64,000 bases of DNA from Ampullaceana balthica (Eukaryota > Mollusca > Gastropoda > Lymnaeidae): NCBI GenBank assembly GCA_944989445.1, contig CALYLW010001021.1, forward strand, positions 62,001 to 126,000. Reading direction: 5' to 3'. Within the stretch, counting starts at the first letter, position 1, and each line of letters opens with the position of its first letter. The translations under genes and the position numbers were made by a program. Shown here piece by piece: positions 11,276 through 21,822 of the stretch. The notes below the pieces were generated by a model. The model made no database searches and was not told the origin of the DNA. It saw only the letters and a list, made by a program, of their open reading frames with translations.

Positions 11276-11645
11276 TTTCTTTGCCCGGGGCCCAACACTA
11301 TTTCGTTGCCCGGGGCCCAACACTATTTCTTTGCCCGGGGCCCAACACTATTTCTTTGCCCGGGGCCCAACACTATTTCTTTGCCCGGGGCCCAACACTA
11401 TTTCTTTGCCCGGGGCCCAACACTATTTCTTTGCCCGGGGCCCAACACTATTTCTTTGCCCGGGGCCCAACACTATTTCTTTGCCCGGGGCCCAACACTA
11501 TTTCTTTGCCCGGGGCCCAACACTATTTCTTTGCCCGGGGCCCAACACTATTTCTTTGCCCGGGGCCCAACACTATTTCTTTGCCCAGGGCCCAACACTA
11601 TTTCTTTGCCTGGGGCCCAACACTATTTCTTTGCCCGGGGCCCAA
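11276..11645. repeat. 25-bp minisatellite, 15 copies, highly homogeneous
   Basis: The unit is TTTCTTTGCCCGGGGCCCAA followed by CACTA. Only three or four substitutions occur across 15 copies, which suggests recent amplification. All three forward frames stay open, giving the long but meaningless frames at 11171-11720. The CCCGGGGCCC core can fold on itself. Confidence 0.97.
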
Positions 11646-11768
11646 AATGGTGTAAAGTTCCTCCAGTCAATTATTTTAAGACAATCGTTTATTTTACGTT
11701 TTAATTCAGAAATGTCGTAAGCGGATTATTTTTGCTTAAACGAAATCTTGGAAAGATTATAAAACGTC

Positions 11769-12010
11769 TTATTTCTGAATTTCAATCGTTACACATTGCA
11801 CAACTGAACTTGTTTGATCCTTATGTGAAATATATGGAAAGCTGTCGAAAACAATGGAATAATATTCGGTCTCTTGCACATTAAAGATAATTTTTGGCGA
11901 ATTCTATCTCTTAAAACTGCATTGAGTTCATTTTGAATTTGAGGTGACAAGTTGTTTACCCCTATTCACATGATGTTCTCGGAGCACTGGTTCGTTATAT
12001 GCTAGCAGAT
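11769..12010 (-). pseudogene. hAT (ZMYM1/DUF4371-like) transposase fragment, frameshifted
   Basis: On the minus strand one frame reads NLSPQIQNELNAVLRD. After a frameshift near 11870 another reads EYYSIVFDSFPYISHKDQ. These match, from memory of the family, the conserved 'LSPxIQNE' and 'YYSIIxDxTPDxSHKEQ' blocks of DUF4371 hAT transposases, which include the first catalytic-core strand with its aspartate. Upstream on the same strand (to about 12040) NEPVLREHH-like residues appear in another frame. Stops and frameshifts make it inactive. Confidence 0.7.
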
Positions 12011-12149
12011 GCCTTAGCTGCAGAATATTGCCTATATTTTACATTAGTGTTGTCCTCTCTGTGGCTGCGAAAAGCTATATTCTATTTTTCCAAGATTTAA
12101 TAATGTCAAACATTCTAACGTGAACTTCGTGCCACATTGTTTTGTTCTC

Positions 12150-12850
12150 TTTTAATAGCGGGTACAGCAGTTTTCTCTTCTACAAGATGATCATCTGACA
12201 AATTTTTATCTGTTATAGGTACCAGCGCATCAGCGTAATATTTTTATGCTACCTCAGCTCTCGGGGTTTCAAATCAGTAGCCTTAGTATCAGAAGAATTT
12301 AGATACATTATGGAGTTTTGGGTTTTGTCATTAGAAACATTAACATATTTTAAAATGGTTCCTTCATTTCTTATTTTTTCTCCTGGCTTTTCTTTTATTT
12401 TTATTAAACTTTATTTTAACTTTTATCATTTCTATTATTTCTAACGAGGAATTATCCGCCCCCAGCAAAGTGCCGCTCAGAGCATTTGGTTGGCTCATGT
12501 AGGGTACAGAAATCTTCGCTTCTACAACAGGAGTGGCTGTCAAATTTGAAGACTCAATTAAGTTAACAGCAGATCAGTGTCACGTTCTCATACTTCTTAA
12601 GCCTCTTGAGTTGTCAGTTCCGCAGCATAAGTATCAGAATAATTTACTCGAATATGAATTTTGTAGTTAGGGCAGTAGGAAGTAGAAACGTTTACATATT
12701 TTACTAAAGTTCTATATTACTTGTTAGATATTTCTTATCTGGTTTTTATTTTATTTTGATAAAAACTTTCAACTATTTTTTAAATTTTAATTCTTAGAAG
12801 CTAATTAACGACAAGGAATTTCCTGCCCCTAAAAGAGTGCCGCCCGGGGC
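12150..12850 (-). repeat. Diverged direct duplication within hAT-derived sequence
   Basis: About 12200-12490 and 12560-12850 share ordered landmarks: AGTATCAGAA, GTAGAAACGTTTACATATTTT versus TTAGAAACATTAACATATTT, a T-rich tract, and a closing AGTGCCGCTCAGAGCATTTG versus AGTGCCGCCCGGGGCATTTG. The copies are old. They lie upstream (minus strand) of the transposase fragment, so they probably belong to the same decayed element. Confidence 0.4.
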
Positions 12851-12885
12851 ATTTGCCACCTTGCCCCCCTCTCGCTACGCCGCTG
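12830..12885 (-). mobile_element. hAT 5' terminus (minus strand)
   Basis: Read on the minus strand from 12885, the sequence begins CAGCGGCGTAGCGAGAGGGG and continues to GCAAATGCCCCGGGCGGCAC. This is the known style of hAT termini starting CAGTGGCGTAGCGAG. With the transposase fragment at 11769-12010 on the same strand it makes an element oriented right to left. Its other end is not identified. An inverted piece, GCGCCCCGGGCGGCAC, lies near 13004. Confidence 0.5.
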
Positions 12886-13540
12886 TGTTTATTCGTTGTA
12901 TTTTTTTAATGTTATTTTTAAATAGACAATCTTACAAGTCTAGACAATTTGATCGTCTGCTGTCTCTCGTCTCATTTGCATGGGAGAGGTTCAGAAGCTT
13001 CCTGCGCCCCGGGCGGCACATTATAAAAATATATTTGTGGGCGGCATTTCGAGCAACTAGTGGGTGTTCTTATGGTGTTCTTATGGAATAAAATAAATGT
13101 ATGGGGGGGGGGACAGCTTGCTCTCTTGTGAACCAACTCCTTCAAAACACCACCACCTCCACCCTCCACCCCACCCTCCACCTTACTTTTCAAGTGAAGG
13201 TGCAATGATAGATGGAATAGACGAACAATTTTAAATCAAGATTAAATCATTTTGGACAACTTAGCTAATTTTTCTGACAGCTTTAGATCACTCTCTTCCG
13301 TTAACTTGGTCAGTTTTCTTTGGTAACTTTTTCTTACCGCAAAGGATTATTTTTTGGCTTCTGCTCTACTTGTGTTTTTGTATGGTTCCTAAAGGCAGCA
13401 CGCAGTGCAAAATAGAAGTGTAGTTAAAAATTCGCTAGAATATAATGATATATACTCAATAGAATACAATGTTACACACTCATAATGCTATACACTCGCT
13501 AGAATAGAAGTACTCTCACTTGAATAAATATCTGATACTA
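12886..13540. other. No supported gene
   Basis: There is a G run near 13103 and a CCACC-rich stretch at about 13150-13185. Degenerate TATACACTC-like repeats occupy 13440-13530. The open frame at 12837-13091 overlaps hAT-terminal sequence. Confidence 0.5.
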
Positions 13541-13582
13541 GACCCGACCTGCGGCGCAGCATACGCCGCAGAATTGCTCATA
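13541..13582 (+). repeat. Short palindromic interspersed repeat, copy 1
   Basis: CTGCGGCG (13549-13556), a 7-nt loop CAGCATA, then CGCCGCAG (13564-13571) form a perfect 8-bp stem, followed by AATTGCTCAT. An inverted copy lies at 14776-14818 and a diverged direct copy at 13826-13864. Confidence 0.65.
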
Positions 13583-13825
13583 GATGGTGCAAACAAAGGG
13601 GGGAAAGAACGGGCACAAACAGCAGCACGAAGAAATCAGAACAGCGCGAGTGAAAGTGGTTCAAAGAAGAGAGCAATGAGACACACCTAAATGCATTTTT
13701 AGAAAATAACAAAAACAAACAAATATAAACAAACACACAAAAAAGGGGGAGGGGCTGAGATGATTGCACAACAGTGAAATACGCTTCTTCTTTCTTCACT
13801 TCTTTTACTTTTATATAGTACATCT

Positions 13826-13864
13826 AAGTGCGGTGCGCATAGTGCACTGCGAATTGCTTGCTCT
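13826..13864 (+). repeat. Short palindromic interspersed repeat, copy 2 (diverged)
   Basis: GTGCGGTGCGCATAGTGCAC followed by TGCGAATTGCTTGCTC keeps the GC-rich palindromic shape and the AATTGCT tail of copy 1, with several substitutions. Confidence 0.45.
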
Positions 13865-14775
13865 AGTTTCTGGCGAATAATATAGATAGATAGATACACT
13901 ACATAGAATCACACACACTAGAGTAATGCTCAATAGAAAAGAAATATAATATACACTCACTTGAACGGATATCCATACTCTCATAACAAACTTAAAGACT
14001 ATAGTAGTGTACAAGTTAATTTTAACAGTCTTTGGAAAAAGCTGTCGGCCGATGGATGACACGTTCTTTCCCCAGCGCTGCCCTATAGGTGTTCCAGGTA
14101 AAAGGGTTAAAGATAACCTAAATCGTTGTTGGTGATTCCTGTCTCAATGGCAACCTCAGCTAAATACATATTGTTACCGGGGGGGGGGAGGTTGGTGAGT
14201 CACTCTACAAATGATTGATTCCCGACCGCCTACAGTTTGGACAACGTGTTCTTTTCAACAGTTGTTCATTTGTTTATCATTGTCGAATGTGTGACCTCTG
14301 ACTTCCTGGAGTTCATGAAGCTTTCATGCGTTGCGGATCGATGTTATACCGGTATGAGAAATATTGTGTATAATTACCGCGCAGCGAATTTTGTAAAATA
14401 TTCTTTAAAAAAAATGGATGCTGTGCAACATTGCACACAAGTTGTTTATTTTTTACTTTGCTCACTGAGCATGGAACCTTAGAAGGAACATTGATCACGC
14501 CCCCCTCCCCTCCACGCACACACACACAAAGATTTCCATTCCCGCTAGGTAACTCCTACAGTAGCCATGTTGTCCTATCGCAGTCACACCTCCTTGACAC
14601 TATAGCCCCTGCTGACAACTGCATAGTTGAGTGAACTTCGTTTAATAAATGGGAGGTGGGTAATAACAACCTCAGTGTGCATGTCTTTACGTTTACTCGC
14701 TATTTTTTATTTACTTAGTGCTGATTTTTGTGTCTGTACTCTCACCCCACCCCCCAAACCGTTCTTTGAACTTTC
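13865..14775. other. No supported gene
   Basis: There are G/C runs near 14180 and 14505, and CACTC-rich degenerate repeats at 13900-13985 similar to those before 13541. Short frames at 14237-14634 have no support. Confidence 0.5.
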
Positions 14776-14818
14776 TATGGTGAGCAAGTCTGTGGCGTAA
14801 GCTACGCCGCGGGTCTCT
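14776..14818 (-). repeat. Short palindromic interspersed repeat, copy 3 (inverted)
   Basis: CTGTGGCG (14790-14797), loop TAAGCTA, then CGCCGCGG (14805-14812). Its reverse complement reads GACCCGCGGCGTAGCTTACG and continues to a GACTTGCTCA tail, aligning with copy 1. Some similarity continues leftwards, so the repeat may be longer than the hairpin. Confidence 0.6.
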
Positions 14819-14924
14819 CAATAGTTCCTTCTTTTCATTCACTCACAGTCGTTTGCCCAAACCCACCCCATTTTGACAACTGTATATCTTTCAGGAAGTC
14901 TTCACCCGTCACTAAATCATTAGC

Positions 14925-15180
14925 TAGTAGATATCATAATGTAGCATGACAGAGCGACTGAAAAAACTGTTGCCACCTATTGTTTAATTTTATTTTTGAA
15001 AAATTGAATTTATTTAGGATATAAATTGCACATATTTATTAATATTTGTACTTTAACATCGTTTACATTTTCTAAAGAAAAACCTAGATTATGGCTATTT
15101 TTTAAATAAAAAACCTAGAAACCTAGACAAGGTCGAAAAAACCTAGATCTAGGTTGAAAAACCTAGCGCTGGCAGCACTG
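14925..15180 (-). mobile_element. Terminal fragment of the CAGTGCTGCCAG hAT family
   Basis: The stretch ends at 15180 with CCTAGCGCTGGCAGCACTG, the reverse complement of the left terminus of the element at 45900-47084. Similarity extends inwards through the repeated ACCTAGA motifs to GATATCATAATGTAGCATGA. Only about 256 bp of that end is present; no partner end or target duplication is visible. Confidence 0.8.
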
Positions 15181-15552
15181 CTGCATACAGATATAAACTT
15201 AACAACTAAACTACTTTATTTTTACAGCATATTTCCCTGATGTGCACAAACACCGTCGATCTTATTATTAGTAATAGTAATATTAGTCTTGTCATTCTTC
15301 AACGCCATACACCCACCTCATTGCATCGATGCGTCAGACCATCGTTATCGCTACAGATTATATCATGGTCACTTTATTTAGTTTTATGTCTTTTTTGGTG
15401 ATAATATTAAACTGTTTATCACTGTCCACGTGAATTCCTAAGACCAGCGAGCACAATTTGGGAACCTCTGGTGTTCTGACTTGTGCTCCAAACTTTACAA
15501 TTTCACGACCAATTTCCCCCAGACCGTTCTGTTACTGTTGTTCTGCCGTTCC
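15181..15552. other. No recognisable feature
   Basis: Nothing beyond unsupported open frames. Confidence 0.55.
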
Positions 15553-15740
15553 ACTTGTATTTTCCCAGTCCATGTATTTCCCAGTCCATGTATTTTCTCA
15601 GTTCATGTTTTTACCAGTCAATGTTTTTTTCCCTGTCCATGTATATTCCAAGTCAATGATTTTCCCCAGTCTATATATATTGCAAATCTATGTACTCGTA
15701 TTTTCTCTGGCCATGTATTTTCGAAATCCATATTTCCCCA
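15553..15740. repeat. Degenerate 16-17-bp tandem repeat
   Basis: About a dozen irregular copies of a TTTTCCCAGTCCATGTA-like unit with length changes, presumably an old array. The overlapping 146-codon frame (15458-15898) reflects this repeat. Confidence 0.75.
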
Positions 15741-16608
15741 GTTCAAGTTCAATTTTTTCCCCTATGTTGAAATCACAAACTCAATGCAAATGTGCCGCTA
15801 ATAGATTACTTGCCGTGTATTTCCGTGTATTTCCCAAACTCCTTGAGTCCTTGGCTTATATAGACCATTGTTTCTATCAATGGAATAATATTTCTTGATT
15901 CCATTTCATACAGTTTATTACAGAGTGGTCGCACAAACACAGAGGTTTCAGCATTCTACGTTGAACACTTCCACATAGTTTTTAGTCGAAGACATTTTCC
16001 TGCCATTTAAATAGATCTCACTTCCAAAATGATCCTAATAGGGATTTAAACTTTCACTCGTTGACGAGAGAATCTGCTCGGGAATGAGATACGTGCGTCA
16101 TCATATACGTTTTAATTTCTGTTAGATGTTTAAATTTAGCCAATCATTTCAAAGAATAAACAATGACTGGTTCAATTTCCACGCCATCATTTCCATCCAG
16201 CCAATTGAACGCCCTGACGCAGGTGTCGCTTTTCTCGGGCCTTATCAAAATATTGCTCCTTCTGGTTAGTTTTGTCAATTAAACTAAATTCCACTGAACA
16301 GCGAGTAGGTGTCTGGCCTTTCCCGGTCCTGGAACTGTTGGTGGAGGATAATGGGCAGCTACGTGGGGAGGCCAGCCCAGTTATTGTAAGTCTATTCCAG
16401 TGGGTTATTGACAGCTACGTCTGTAGAATGTTGGTGATGTAAAGGTCAAAGGTTGGTCTTGTGAGCTGCTGTAGGGTTCGCCAAGAAGCCGACATTTATA
16501 GTTTTTGAACCTTGCGTTTGAACATAAGTTGAAGGTAAATTTAAACATCAATTTGAATCAAGGTCTTAACAGCAGTTTGAACAAATATGGTACCTGATTT
16601 TCAATCTA
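15741..16608. other. No supported gene
   Basis: Mixed sequence in which I can defend no repeat, exon or element end. Confidence 0.5.
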
Positions 16609-16965
16609 TTTTGAACCTAGGTTTGAAGGAAGTTTGAACCTATGTTTGAAGCAAGGTTGAACCTAGGTTTGAAGCAGGGTTTAACCTATGTTTGAAGCAG
16701 GGTTTAACCTATGTTTGAAGCAGGGTTGAACCTAGGTTTGAAGCGGGGTTGAACCTATGTTTGAAGCAGGGTTGAACCTAGGTTTGAAGCTGGGTTAAAC
16801 CTATGTTTGAAGCAGGGTTGAACCTATGTTTGAAGCAGGGTTGAACCTAGTTTTGAAGCTAGGGTTGAACCTAGGTTTGAAGCAGGGTTGAACATATGTT
16901 TGAAGCAGGGTTGAACCTATGTTTGAAACAGGGTTGAACCTATAGGTTTCAAGCAAGGTTTGAGC
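16609..16965. repeat. 23-bp minisatellite, about 15 copies
   Basis: The unit is TTTGAAGCAGGGTTGAACCT followed by AGG or ATG. The array degenerates at both ends; the leftmost units lack the GCAGGG part. Confidence 0.93.
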
Positions 16966-17354
16966 ATACGTTGGGAATCCTTTTAGTCTTTAGAACCCTA
17001 TAAAGGTTTCGACCGATTGACACCTTGGTGTGCGTTGTATAAGAGCATTTTCCTGGATTTGATGCTCTTTTAAAAGACCTTTTGACGGGATTTAATTGAA
17101 TATTAATATAAGCATGTGAGGTTTAATAGTTTATTCTTGAACTTCTATCATACAAGCTAGTTATCGACGAAGTTGGTAATCAATGAATTCAGTAGTCAAT
17201 GAAGTTTATAGAATGACGACTGAAACTGAACTGAAAGTGAAAGCGCACCATCAAAAGGCTCTTTGGTCTTTCAAAATATGTGTGTGTTTTCGGATCAGAG
17301 TTTGTTTTCTGTACTCTAATACAAATTATTTCCTTATGAAACATGTACCACTTT
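16966..17354. other. No supported gene
   Basis: An open frame from 17183 runs into the family B element and is not a credible exon. Confidence 0.5.
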
Positions 17355-18100
17355 TTACCACGTTTTTATTAACTCACTTTCGTTCCTGTTTGTTGGTTTG
17401 TCTGTCCACAATTTTTCAAATCTGCCAACGCAAAATTAAACCACTTCTGATGGTCCGAGAATTTTACCACAGATAGATCTTGGATGACAATGCATTGTAT
17501 CAAAATTTCAGGTCGATCGAATGTACCGTTATTAAATTATTGAACTTTTTAGTTTATCTATATATAAGCCTATGTATTATCCGGCTGCCCTTGTTTACAT
17601 TACATTCACGTGCCGAGTTCACACCAACCCCGACCACAAAAACCATGTTTAACATCAAGGGGAGATCAGTCATTTCCAGTCTGTAAATGTTTGTCGGGCA
17701 ATGCGTATTATATTTAAACATAATCAATACTTCAAAACTCACCATAGCATACACTAAAAAGAATAAAATAAATAGAAGTAAAACAAAGATTTTTAAAAAC
17801 CTCGTTTTTATAAGCGGCCTAAAAAGAAGAAAATAAATTTTAAAAATTGTAAACAAATACTATGATGTAATATGACTAAAAGCGTGGGCGGGCGCTTTTT
17901 TAGGTGTTTGGATAAAATGATTAGGGTTTACAATTTTATGACGAGTAAGAAAATGAGTGAATTGAATTAGTTAAGCCTGAGAAGCGCCCGCCCCACGTTT
18001 TTAGTCATATTACATCATAGTACTTATTTTACATTTAAAAATTTTATTTTCTTCTTTTTAGTTCGCTTATAAAAACGTGGTTTTTAAAAATCTTTTTTTT
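17355..18100 (-). mobile_element. Family B element, copy 1, with long internal foldback
   Basis: The left end ACCACGTTTTTATTAACTCA mirrors the right end GCTTATAAAAACGTGGT. The left third carries the family core in reverse orientation (ATCGAATGTACCG, TTAGTTTATCTATA). The middle shares CAGTCTGTAAATGTTTGTCG and ACATAATCAATACTT with family A. Arms 17788-17896 and 17984-18092 are reverse complements of each other around an 87-bp loop. No transposase is present. A sister copy lies at 36645-37385. Confidence 0.75.
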
Positions 18101-18566
18101 ACTTCTTTTTATGTAAATTTAACATTCTGTTGAATACTTCCTTGAAAAAATGAATTTAAGTTTAAGCAAAGATCCTTTCAGAGACATCTGATTTGAAACA
18201 TTTGAGCGTTTTTGGGTTGTCCCAGCTTCTACAAACAGAAAAATGAACAGACATTTCAACATGACCTGATCTAAATGTAAAAAAAATATAAATGTACGGC
18301 ATAGTCATTTTGAGCTTTTTTTATTTGCAAAATTATGTCCTGTACAATATCCGTCACTTGGAGCAAGGTCAGCAAGTCTGCTACTGGCGTCTGCTGGTAT
18401 TTCACTGTGACAGAATCGTGTGATTTTCAGGACGGTTTTGTCAAGTCTTCCTACTTTCCCACGCTTTGCTCATCCCATCATTCTATGCCTCGCGCAGCAT
18501 CACGTTATAACACAGGTTCTCATCTGAGCCAATCTTGTGTATTGGCACTAGCCCCTTGTTTATGGG
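18101..18566. other. No supported gene
   Basis: The frame at 18335-18643 enters the following minisatellite and lacks exon signals. Confidence 0.5.
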
Positions 18567-19124
18567 GACACTACCTTTTGGTTTGTGTGGACAATAGCTT
18601 GTGGTTTGTGTGGACACTAGCTTGTGGTTTGTGTGGACACTAGCTTGTGGTTTGTGTGGACACTAGCTTGTGGTTTGTGTGGACACTAGCTTGTGGTTTG
18701 TGTGGACACTGGCTTGTGGTTTGTGTGGACACTAGCTTGTGGTTTGTGTGGACACTAGCTTATGGTTTGTGTGGACACTAGCTTGTGGTTTGTGTGGATA
18801 CTAGCTTATGGTTTGTGTGGACACTAGCTTGTGGTTTGTGTGGACACTAGCTTGTGGTTTGTGTGGACACTAGCTTATGGTTTGTGTGGACACTAGCTTG
18901 TGGTTTGTGTGGACACTAGCTTGTGGTTTGTGTGGACACTAGCTTGTGGTTTGTGTGGACACTAGCTTATGGTTTGTGTGGTCACTAGCTTGTGGTTTGT
19001 GTGGACACTGGCTTGTGTGGACACTGGCTTGTGTGGACACTAGCTTGTGGTTTGTGTGGACACTGGCTTGTGTGGACACTGGCTTGTGTGGACACTGGTT
19101 TGTGTGGACACTAGCTTGTAGTTT
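18567..19124. repeat. 23-bp minisatellite that shortens to 16 bp
   Basis: The main unit is GTGGACACTAGCTTGTGGTT followed by TGT. Near 19005-19110 the unit becomes GTGGACACTGGCTTGT (16 bp), by loss of the GGTTTGT part. About 27 units in all. A hAT element sits directly at its right edge. Confidence 0.95.
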
Positions 19125-19132
19125 GTGAGGAC

Positions 19133-19762
19133 CAGGGGTCACCATACCTTTTTCATGGTGGGCCGGATGGCTGAGAAAATGACGAACGACGGCCACATTA
19201 TAGATAAAAAAAAACTTAGATTAAGATTAGCCTTCCGTGTAGTTCCCTGACATAAGTTTAGCCTTCCGTGTAGTTCCCTGACATAAATCAGTCAAATGAA
19301 GAAATATTCGTTACTCACCTTTGAAATAGATGCCAGGCAATACTAAGTAAATATTTCAGCAGATTAGAGCCTATGGTTGACAGCATCTACGGAGCGAAAA
19401 ATATGTGTTTTGTGTATTGCCACGGTAAAGTCAGCGCGTAAGCTACAAGAAGCCAGGGAAGGACTATGAGTGTTGCGAAGTAAGCAAACGTTACGGTAAA
19501 AAAATATAAATGACATCATTTAAAATTAAATTTTAGGCACAATGCAGCCAACATTTCTCCACAAGTATTGTAAATTTAATATTTAAATTATATCAAAACC
19601 TCCCGTGGGCATATGTTCATATATCAAGCACATTCATCGTTCAAGTACATTCGGCGGGCCGGAGTTTGGTGACCTCTGTTTGGTGACCTCTGTTTGGTGA
19701 CCTCTGTTTGGTGACCTCTGTTTGGTGACCTCTGTTTGGTGATCTCTGTTTGGTGACATCTG
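19133..19762. mobile_element. hAT MITE with a tandemly amplified 3' terminus
   Basis: The left end CAGGGGTCACCATACCTTTT and the right end GGAGTTTGGTGACCTCTG (to 19678) are inverted repeats of a hAT family with GGGCCGG subterminal motifs. The terminal 14-mer TTTGGTGACCTCTG is present seven times in tandem from 19665 to 19762; the last two copies have one change each. The flank after it (TTTGTGGACA) resembles the minisatellite to the left, so the element probably inserted in that array's edge. There is no coding sequence. Confidence 0.72.
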
Positions 19763-20850
19763 TTTGTGGACAGATGACTTCAGTTTATTGCTGAAGCTCT
19801 ACGCATATTACCTTGTTTAAATAAGGAGATCATTTTTTAAAAATATACATAAAAAACACCCCCAAAAAACACAACAAAAGCAACAATGTACTTTGATATC
19901 ACTTCTTTTGACAGAGCGCACTGCATGAAAAAGGCATGGGCTGACATTATTATTTGTGCATTATTTGTGGATATTTGAATTTTTTTGTTGGGGGCATAAA
20001 TAAAATCATTATAACAGAAAAAAAATAGCCCTGAAATGTTTAGCAGGGCTCATTAAAATGTTATGTTAATGGGTCTGAAATGTAGTATGTGGGCTGACAG
20101 TGGTGTTTAAACACATTTAAGACCCAAGATCTGGACCACAGCAACAACAAAAATTGCATTTGATCAAATCTTTGTTTCAGGAAACATGCCTGCTGTTAGT
20201 CTGTGAAGATCAAGGTCAGCCGTTATATCACATTACATTGAGGGCGACCAGCTCCGTGGTTGAGAGATACGCGGATTTTAAGGAATAAATATAATCATGC
20301 CAATATTTACTGACGCCATGCTAAATGTCTATAACATATTTCTTGACATTGTGGTAAACGTCTTCTGTTATAAGAAAATTCTATTATGGCCGAAAAGGCT
20401 ATGTATTTCTGGAGTTAAAGTTAAATACGATACAGATACCATCGCCCGACTGTCTCGCTCAAATAGTTTACATTTTAGACGCGGTGTAGTTTGTCTTTAT
20501 CAGTCTATCAGTGTAAAGAGATTTGTAAACAAGGTTGACCCATAAGTAGCCACTATTCAAGGTCAGTGTTAAAATAAGAATTGTTAAAATTTGCACAGCT
20601 ATTATTACACTTGCAGGCATTTATTGGTGGGACTTAGGAACGCTCTGCTTTCTTTTAATAATTCAATGTTTGTTTTCAAATAACTATTTGTTGCCACCGT
20701 AAATTCAAGATTCTTGGTGGTAAATCGTTTTGTTGCTTTTGTGGAAAGCTTTGAGCAAGACAAACAATTTTTCCTTACGCGATACACAAGGACATTTATC
20801 TGATGGACGACTTTTTAAAATCAAAATGGTCGAAATTCCCACCCCCACCT
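19763..20850. other. No supported gene
   Basis: An open frame at 20297-20545 shows no domain or splice evidence. A-rich runs lie near 19845. Confidence 0.5.
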
Positions 20851-20917
20851 TTGTGTGTGTGTGTGTGGTGTGTGTGTGTGGTGTGGTGTGTGTGTGTACG
20901 TGCGTGCGTGCGTGCGA
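20851..20917. repeat. (GT)n / (GTGC)n microsatellite
   Basis: GT dinucleotides with a few GGT interruptions, passing into GTGC repeats near 20900. Confidence 0.95.
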
Positions 20918-21049
20918 GGTGATTGATTTGTGTTGATATATCTGTACGGTTTAAGAAAAAAAAATAATAATAATAATACCATTGCCATTTTGACCTCTGA
21001 CCTTTCCTGTTATTTAAATAATGGCGTATTAAATAGGCTTAGTTTGATC

Positions 21050-21390
21050 ATATGTGTAAACATTACGATACATCATTTTTAACACCCTTTATATGTTGAG
21101 TAATGAGCTGTCTAATGTTTATGTAAACATTATGTGACATCATTTTTAACACCCTTTAATTTATATGCTGAGTAATGACCTGTCTAACGTTTGTGTAAAC
21201 ATTATGTGACATCATTTTTTACACCCTTTAATTTATATGCTGAGTAATGACCTGTCTAACGTTTATGTAAACATTATGTGACATCATTTTTAACACCCTT
21301 TATATGCTGAGTAATGACCTGTCTAACGTTTATGTAAACAATATGTGACATCATTTTTTAACACCCTTTATATGCTGAATAATGAGCTGC
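21050..21390. repeat. About 63-71-bp tandem repeat, 5 copies
   Basis: Each unit contains GTAAACATTATGTGACATCA, then ACACCCTTTA and ATGCTGAGTAATGACCTGTC. Copies differ in length by a TTTATAT insertion and by T-run length. Confidence 0.93.
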
Positions 21391-21497
21391 CTAGGATCAC
21401 GTTGTTCGTGGAACAGAGGAGAGAACTCTGACGCCAACTCGACTATAGTCGTGCGTTATCTTTACCATCCGAGCCGCCATTGCCGCGCGTTTATCAT

Positions 21498-21822
21498 CGG
21501 CCCGACCAGTCTGGACCACAGGCTCGATTTTGGTATCATTAACCGGAGGTTCTCAATCAGTGACTGGGCCGACCAGTCTCGACCACAGGCTCGATTTTGG
21601 TATCATTAACCGGAGGTTCTCAATCAGTGACTGGGCCGACCAATCTCGACCACAGGCTCGATTTTGGTATCATTAACCGGAGGTTCTCAATCAGTGACTG
21701 GGCCGACCAGTCTCGACCACAGGCTCGATTTTGGTATCATTAACCGTAGGTTCTCAATCAGTGACTGGGCCGACCAGTCTAGACCACAGGCTCGATTTTT
21801 GGTATCATTGACCAGAGGTTCT
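21498..21822. repeat. 68-bp tandem repeat, about 5 copies
   Basis: The unit includes GCCGACCAGTCTCGACCACA, GCTCGATTTTGGTATCATTA and TTCTCAATCAGTGACTGGG. The first and last copies are partial and more diverged. Open frames across it follow from the repeat. Confidence 0.95.

Noticed and set aside
11276..11645. tRNA-derived SINE or RNA polymerase III promoter
   Set aside because: No A-box and B-box pair was found here, or anywhere else in the window by eye.
11145..12885. One complete hAT bounded by CAGGGCCG (11145) and GCCGCTG (12885)
   Set aside because: The two ends are not inverted copies of each other and the 8-bp flanks do not match, so they were annotated as separate remnants.
20297..20545. 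82-codon frame as a gene
   Set aside because: AT-rich, without domain, promoter or splice evidence.
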